Source: Balneolaceae bacterium
GTDB taxonomy: Bacteria; Bacteroidota; Rhodothermia; Balneolales; Balneolaceae
Assembly: GCA_007118525.1 (NCBI GenBank)
Contig: SKRK01000344.1
Span: forward strand, 1-10,223
Reading direction: 5' to 3'
DNA: 10,223 nucleotides
Shown here in pieces: positions 6,682 through 10,223 of this stretch; the first letter of the stretch is position 1; every line of letters begins with the position of its first letter. A program made the position numbers and the translations under genes. The notes beneath the pieces are model-generated. The model had not been told where the DNA came from and did not search any database. It saw nothing but the letters and a program-made list of their open reading frames with translations.

Positions 6682-8656
6682 ACGTCTTCCCTTTCTCATT
6701 TTGCTTTTTGGCTTTTTTCTGGTCGCTGATTATGGCTACTCGCAAACCGGCGACTTCCAGATTGCGAACCGCCTGATGCAGCAACAGAACTTCGAAGAGG
6801 CCAAACCCATCCTCAAAGAGCTTCATCAGAATAATCCCGGAGCGTATGTCTTTTTTGACCGCTACGTGGAGTGCCTGATCAGTCTCAACGAGCTGGATGA
6901 GGCCGAATCAGTTGTTCGCCGGCAGATAGACAAGAATCGTTCGGTTACGCAATCTTCCATTAAATTGGCCGAAATTCTTCACATGCGCGGAAATCGCGAC
7001 AAAGCGGGCGAAATCTGGAATGAGACCCTGGAGAGAAACAGCGAGAATATCCAGGCTTACTACTCTGTTGGCTCTTCAATGAACAATCGCAGAGAGTATC
7101 AAAAGGCCGTTGAAGTGTATAAAACCGCGCGTGAACGCCTTAACAACCCAACTATTTTCCTTACAGAGCTGGCAAACACCTATATGTTGGCAGGATTATT
7201 TGAAGAGTCTGTAAATGAGTACTACCGGCTGGTAATTAATTCTCCCGAGCAGATGGGCATCGTACAGCAGCGGCTGCTTCGCATGAGAGACGACCAGCTC
7301 TTTGAAATTGCCGCATTTGAACTGGAAGACCTGCTGTTTGAACTGGATCATTCCCATGCCGCATACTCCCAGCTTTACCAGCTGCTGGGATGGCTGCTGC
7401 TTGAAACCGAGGAGTACCAAAGAGCACTCAATTTTGCCCGGCACTACGAGAACCAGACCCAATACACCATCTACTCACTCTTCTCCCTGGGAAGTCAGCT
7501 TCAATCAGCCACGCAGTACGAATATGCAGCCGAAGCTTTTCGCTACTATGTAGAGAATGATACAGGCTCCAACAGAATAAGGGCAATGGAGGAGCTGGCC
7601 AAAACATATCAGATGTGGTCGCAATATCTGCAACAGCATAATCTTGAAACCGACCGGCGCCACAGGCAGCTAAACGAGAAGGCTTATAACTATGGCGCCA
7701 AACTGCTGGAAGAAGCTCCGGGCTATCAAAACAGCAACCGAGTCTATTCATTACTGATCGACCTCTCACTTGACCAGTTTAAAGACGTGGATAAAGCCAT
7801 GAGATGGCTCGACGAATTGAAAGCCTCATCGGGTGATCAGGCCTATATCTACTACGCTGAGGGGCGTATTTCACTTTTTAACAGGAGCTATATTAATGCG
7901 AGGCAGCAGCTCACCAGAGCCGACCGGGCAACCGACAACTCCAATTTGTCGGAGAGATCCCGGTACTACCTGAGCCTGACCGATTTTTTTGCAGGAGATT
8001 ATGAGTTCGCCGAAATTCAGCTGCGATCTCTCGAAAGAAGGCACACCTCCTACTATGCAAACGACGCCATAAAATTAAGAATGTGGATCAAAAACGGACA
8101 GCGGGCCGATACAACCGGATCTGTGCTAAAAGCCATTGGCGAAGGTCTCTACTCCATTCACACTGGTAATTACGCAGATGCACTGCCTCTGTTTGAACCG
8201 ATTCTGGCCAATGCAAACAATCCTTTTGCGGATGAGATCACCGTTGAGCTTGCAACCCTGCTCCCGGCTGATTATAACCGGTTAAACTATCTGCTTTTAG
8301 AGCGCCAGATTTCAGCCAAACCGCACTCACCGCTTTTGGAGCGAATGATGTGGGATCGTGCTGTACTGGCCGAAGAGATCTATAATTCCGGCGGGTTGTC
8401 GATGATGGAGACACCTCCCTATATGTTCTCCTTTTTCAAAACAGATGATACATCCGGCCGGCAGCTTACAAGTGAAGAGAAATTTTTCCGGAAAATAGAT
8501 GCCGAAACAACCGACAGTGAGTTGCAGTCCGTTTCTGATTTTAACCGGCAATATATAAGCGATCTCTTTGAAGAGATTATACTTCAGTTTCCGGATGGCT
8601 TTTACGCGCCCTATTCACGTGAAAAAATTCAAACCTTTGATTTAACCCCTCTGTAG
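6674..8656 (+). CDS. Exported multi-TPR protein (660 residues), function unknown
   Basis: I chose ATG at 6674 over the in-frame ATG at 6608 because it yields a textbook signal peptide (MFKRLP, hydrophobic core 5-18, likely cleavage near YS|Q at 23) and is preceded by a GGA-containing site at 6667-6669; the longer form would bury the signal and overlap maf by 74 bases. After the signal the protein is a long alpha-solenoid of degenerate tetratricopeptide repeats. Clear helical pairs lie near 27-50, 60-85, 93-119, 127-153, 161-187, 233-258, 281-293, 391-415, 430-454 and 492-511. The region 555-620 is less repetitive, and the end ('LFEEIILQFPDGFYAPYSREKI', 631-652) looks like a conserved closing motif. 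No catalytic domain, lipobox or T9SS tail was seen, so it is inferred to be a periplasmic scaffold or assembly factor. Its overlap with maf and the 4-base gap to the next gene indicate cotranscription; the next product is also exported, so it is a candidate partner. Confidence 0.88.
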   Translation: MFKRLPFLILLFGFFLVADYGYSQTGDFQIANRLMQQQNFEEAKPILKELHQNNPGAYVFFDRYVECLISLNELDEAESVVRRQIDKNRSVTQSSIKLAEILHMRGNRDKAGEIWNETLERNSENIQAYYSVGSSMNNRREYQKAVEVYKTARERLNNPTIFLTELANTYMLAGLFEESVNEYYRLVINSPEQMGIVQQRLLRMRDDQLFEIAAFELEDLLFELDHSHAAYSQLYQLLGWLLLETEEYQRALNFARHYENQTQYTIYSLFSLGSQLQSATQYEYAAEAFRYYVENDTGSNRIRAMEELAKTYQMWSQYLQQHNLETDRRHRQLNEKAYNYGAKLLEEAPGYQNSNRVYSLLIDLSLDQFKDVDKAMRWLDELKASSGDQAYIYYAEGRISLFNRSYINARQQLTRADRATDNSNLSERSRYYLSLTDFFAGDYEFAEIQLRSLERRHTSYYANDAIKLRMWIKNGQRADTTGSVLKAIGEGLYSIHTGNYADALPLFEPILANANNPFADEITVELATLLPADYNRLNYLLLERQISAKPHSPLLERMMWDRAVLAEEIYNSGGLSMMETPPYMFSFFKTDDTSGRQLTSEEKFFRKIDAETTDSELQSVSDFNRQYISDLFEEIILQFPDGFYAPYSREKIQTFDLTPL

Positions 8657-8660
8657 AGTT

Positions 8661-9929
8661 ATGAAAAAATTTATCCTGATCTTACTTGTACCCTTTTTAG
8701 CCGGGTTCACCACCCTGCAGGCACAAGATCGCGTGTTGATTCCGATGGATGGATCTCAAACCAATCACCTGAAAGCCTATGGCGTAATCTTTAACCACTT
8801 GGTTGATGGGGAAACCGGACAGTGGCTGCTCAACTACAGGGGCGGAAGTTTTATGACCACCGCCAACAATGATATAATGAGAAAACTGCGGGTGCGTAAT
8901 GTTCGATTTGAAGCACTATCAGAATCTGAGGCGGTGCGGATTATACAGGAGGTAGAACAGCCCAATGTTAATATGGCGTCCATAAATCTGGAAGCGGCTC
9001 CCTCAATTGCCGTATACACCCCGCCAAATACTCTTCCCTGGGATGATGCTGTGCTCCTTGCGCTTGATTACGCCGAAATACCCTACGACCGCATATATGA
9101 TGTAGAAGTACTTTCGGGCGAACTTGAGAATTACGACTGGCTACACCTGCATCATGAAGATTTTACCGGCCAGTTTGGCAAGTTTTGGTCTATTTACAGA
9201 AACGCACCTTGGTATATTAACCGGGTTCAACAACTGGAAACGACGGCACGCGAACTCGGATATGGCAGCGTGAGGGAACTGAAGCTCGACGTGGTTCATG
9301 AAGTGCGTGATTTCGTGGGAAATGGCGGATTTATGTTTGCCATGTGCTCAGCTACCGATACGTTTGATATCGCCCTTGCCGCTGACGGATTGAATATTGT
9401 ACCCCCCGAGATAGATGGGACTCCCCTCGATTCAGATCTTAACAGAAGGCTAAACTTCGATAACACCTTTGCGTTTGAAAACTTTGAACTGATCACCGAT
9501 CCCTATATCTACGAGCATGCCACAATCGATATCGAGGTTGATCTGAATCGAATCAGCGAAAGCCTCGACTATTTTACCCTGTTCGATTTTTCCGCAAAAT
9601 GGGATCCCGTTCCCACGATGCTTACCCAAAATCACGTAAGCAGCATACGCGGCTTTTACGGGCAGGCTACCGCCTTCAAGCGAAATACGATCAAGAACAG
9701 CGTGGTTGTCCTGGGAAAGTCGCCCGGACGTGACCAGGTGAAATACCTGCACGGCAATTACGGCGAGGGTACATTTACCTTTTACGGCGGACATGACCCT
9801 GAAGATTATACCCATCGGGTTGGTGATCCCCCGACCGATCTGAGCCTGCACACAAACAGCCCCGGTTACCGGCTCATCCTAAACAACATCCTCTTCCCTG
9901 CAGCCGAGAAGAAGAAGCGACAGACCTGA
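8661..9929 (+). CDS. Secreted protein of the Bacteroidota 'asparagine synthetase B' family; probably not an asparagine synthetase
   Basis: A 422-residue protein with a clear signal peptide (MKKFILILLVPFLAGF, likely cleavage LQA|Q after residue 21). The body matches, from memory, a highly conserved Bacteroidota family that databases name asparagine synthetase B: 'LIPMDGSQTNHLKAYG' (26-41), 'WLLNYRGGSF' (55-64), 'IAVYTPP' (116-122), 'YDWLHLHHEDFTGQFGKF' (158-175), 'GGFMFAMCSATDTFD' (222-236), 'FTFYGGHDPEDY' (372-383) and 'GYRLILNNILFPAA' (402-415). It lacks what AsnB needs: no N-terminal catalytic Cys2 after Met removal, no SGGLDS ATP-binding loop, and it is exported away from ATP. C229 in a tight turn and H378 before PE instead recall class I glutamine-amidotransferase-like or ThuA-like folds; this is inference. 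It follows the TPR gene by 4 bases with no strong ribosome site, so it is probably translated from the shared operon mRNA. The lysine/arginine-rich tail (417-420) is typical of the family. Confidence 0.87.
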   Translation: MKKFILILLVPFLAGFTTLQAQDRVLIPMDGSQTNHLKAYGVIFNHLVDGETGQWLLNYRGGSFMTTANNDIMRKLRVRNVRFEALSESEAVRIIQEVEQPNVNMASINLEAAPSIAVYTPPNTLPWDDAVLLALDYAEIPYDRIYDVEVLSGELENYDWLHLHHEDFTGQFGKFWSIYRNAPWYINRVQQLETTARELGYGSVRELKLDVVHEVRDFVGNGGFMFAMCSATDTFDIALAADGLNIVPPEIDGTPLDSDLNRRLNFDNTFAFENFELITDPYIYEHATIDIEVDLNRISESLDYFTLFDFSAKWDPVPTMLTQNHVSSIRGFYGQATAFKRNTIKNSVVVLGKSPGRDQVKYLHGNYGEGTFTFYGGHDPEDYTHRVGDPPTDLSLHTNSPGYRLILNNILFPAAEKKKRQT

Positions 9930-9933
9930 TCAG

Positions 9934-9972
9934 ATGTGTGCCCCTTAGAAGGCTATCGTGTGGACACATTTT
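9934..9972 (+). terminator. Possible weak terminator after the maf operon
   Basis: ATGTGT (9934-9939) pairs with ACACAT (9964-9969), with GCC (9940-9942) able to pair with GGC (9951-9953) inside, and the outer stem runs into TTTT (9969-9972). It begins 4 bases after the last stop codon. The loop is long and the T-run short, so this is a tentative call. Confidence 0.3.
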
Positions 9973-10016
9973 GATAGAGAAAAAGAAGAGACAGTGAAAA
10001 CGCATTCATTTCGTGC

Positions 10017-10192
10017 CGGCGTGAGACTGAATTCTGCATGGTTGGGATGCATATACGCCGCTACCTCAATAAAGGCATTCTTGTCTTGTCGAGCGAAATG
10101 CGGTGCCTTTCCGCATGGAGTCGAGACATCTCCTTGCAATAGGGACTAATCAAAACAACGCTTTTAAAGGCCCCTGCCGATAACAAGGAGAT
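10017..10192. repeat. Structured intergenic region with three nested or tandem inverted repeats
   Basis: The 294 bases from 9930 to the right edge contain no convincing gene. Three stems follow one another: CGGCGT (10017-10022) with ACGCCG (10055-10060), enclosing TGCAT (10035-10039) with ATGCA (10047-10051); ATGCGG (10098-10103) with CCGCAT (10111-10116) around a 7-base loop; and ATCTCCTTG (10128-10136) with CAAGGAGAT (10184-10192). The pieces 'GTCGAGCGAAATG', 'GGAGTCGAGACATCTCC' and 'GGAGATTTCGCTTTCGCG' resemble dispersed palindromic repeats common between genes in Bacteroidota/Balneolota, apparently two copies facing each other. The resemblance is from memory. A 63-codon frame crosses the region but looks like repeat read-through. 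Confidence 0.45.
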
Positions 10193-10223
10193 TTCGCTTT
10201 CGCGTTCAAAAGATGAGCTCCAC

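Noticed and set aside
9958..10149. 63-codon plus-strand frame from GTG at 9958 ('RAGVRLNSAWLGCIYAAT')
   Set aside because: It spans the inverted repeats of the structured tail, has no ribosome binding site and no recognised family. It is most likely repeat read-through, though similar small ORFs may be annotated elsewhere.
1..10223. Search for CRISPR arrays, insertion sequences, phage genes, defence genes, tRNA or rRNA
   Set aside because: No regularly spaced repeats, transposase or integrase motifs, or RNA gene signatures were seen on either strand.

Overview
The window looks like chromosomal DNA from the Bacteroidota/Balneolota side of the bacterial tree, with Balneolaceae as the best guess. 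The clues are an exported protein ending in a type IX secretion (T9SS) sorting domain of the 'QNYPNPFNP' type, a DUF3098 small membrane protein, a periplasmic family usually labelled 'asparagine synthetase B' in Bacteroidota genomes, signal peptides ending before Q, and generally weak Shine-Dalgarno sites. The taxonomic call rests on protein family recognition only; there is no rRNA or marker phylogeny here.

Left half, all on the minus strand. Positions 1-2388 hold a large T9SS cargo protein with a lamin-tail-like domain; its last residues lie beyond the left edge. Before it comes a 302-residue exported TPR-type protein (2483-3391). A structured 146-base spacer, with a likely terminator inside a 15-bp inverted repeat, separates this from a tight three-gene operon read from 5959 down to 3538: a DUF3098 two-helix membrane protein, a DUF92 polytopic membrane protein related to polyprenyl/phytyl-phosphate kinases, and a sodium-coupled dicarboxylate/acidic amino-acid symporter. 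The last two overlap by ATGA.

Right half, plus strand, starting from a 107-base divergent spacer. A Maf nucleotide pyrophosphatase (6067-6681) overlaps by 8 bases a 660-residue exported TPR protein (6674-8656), which is followed after 4 bases by a secreted 422-residue protein of the so-called asparagine synthetase B family (8661-9929). The three are almost certainly cotranscribed. Sequence features of the last protein (Cys in a GGFMFAMCSA turn, late GGHDPE motif) suggest a class I amidotransferase-like fold rather than true asparagine synthetase. The last 294 bases carry no convincing gene but contain several nested inverted repeats that look like a dispersed intergenic element.

Most of the window is ordinary housekeeping and envelope genes. 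No mobile element, CRISPR array, defence system or RNA gene was found. The parts that merit a second look are the 'asparagine synthetase B' family, the competing hairpins at 3424-3505, the DUF3098-DUF92 pairing, and the structured tail.
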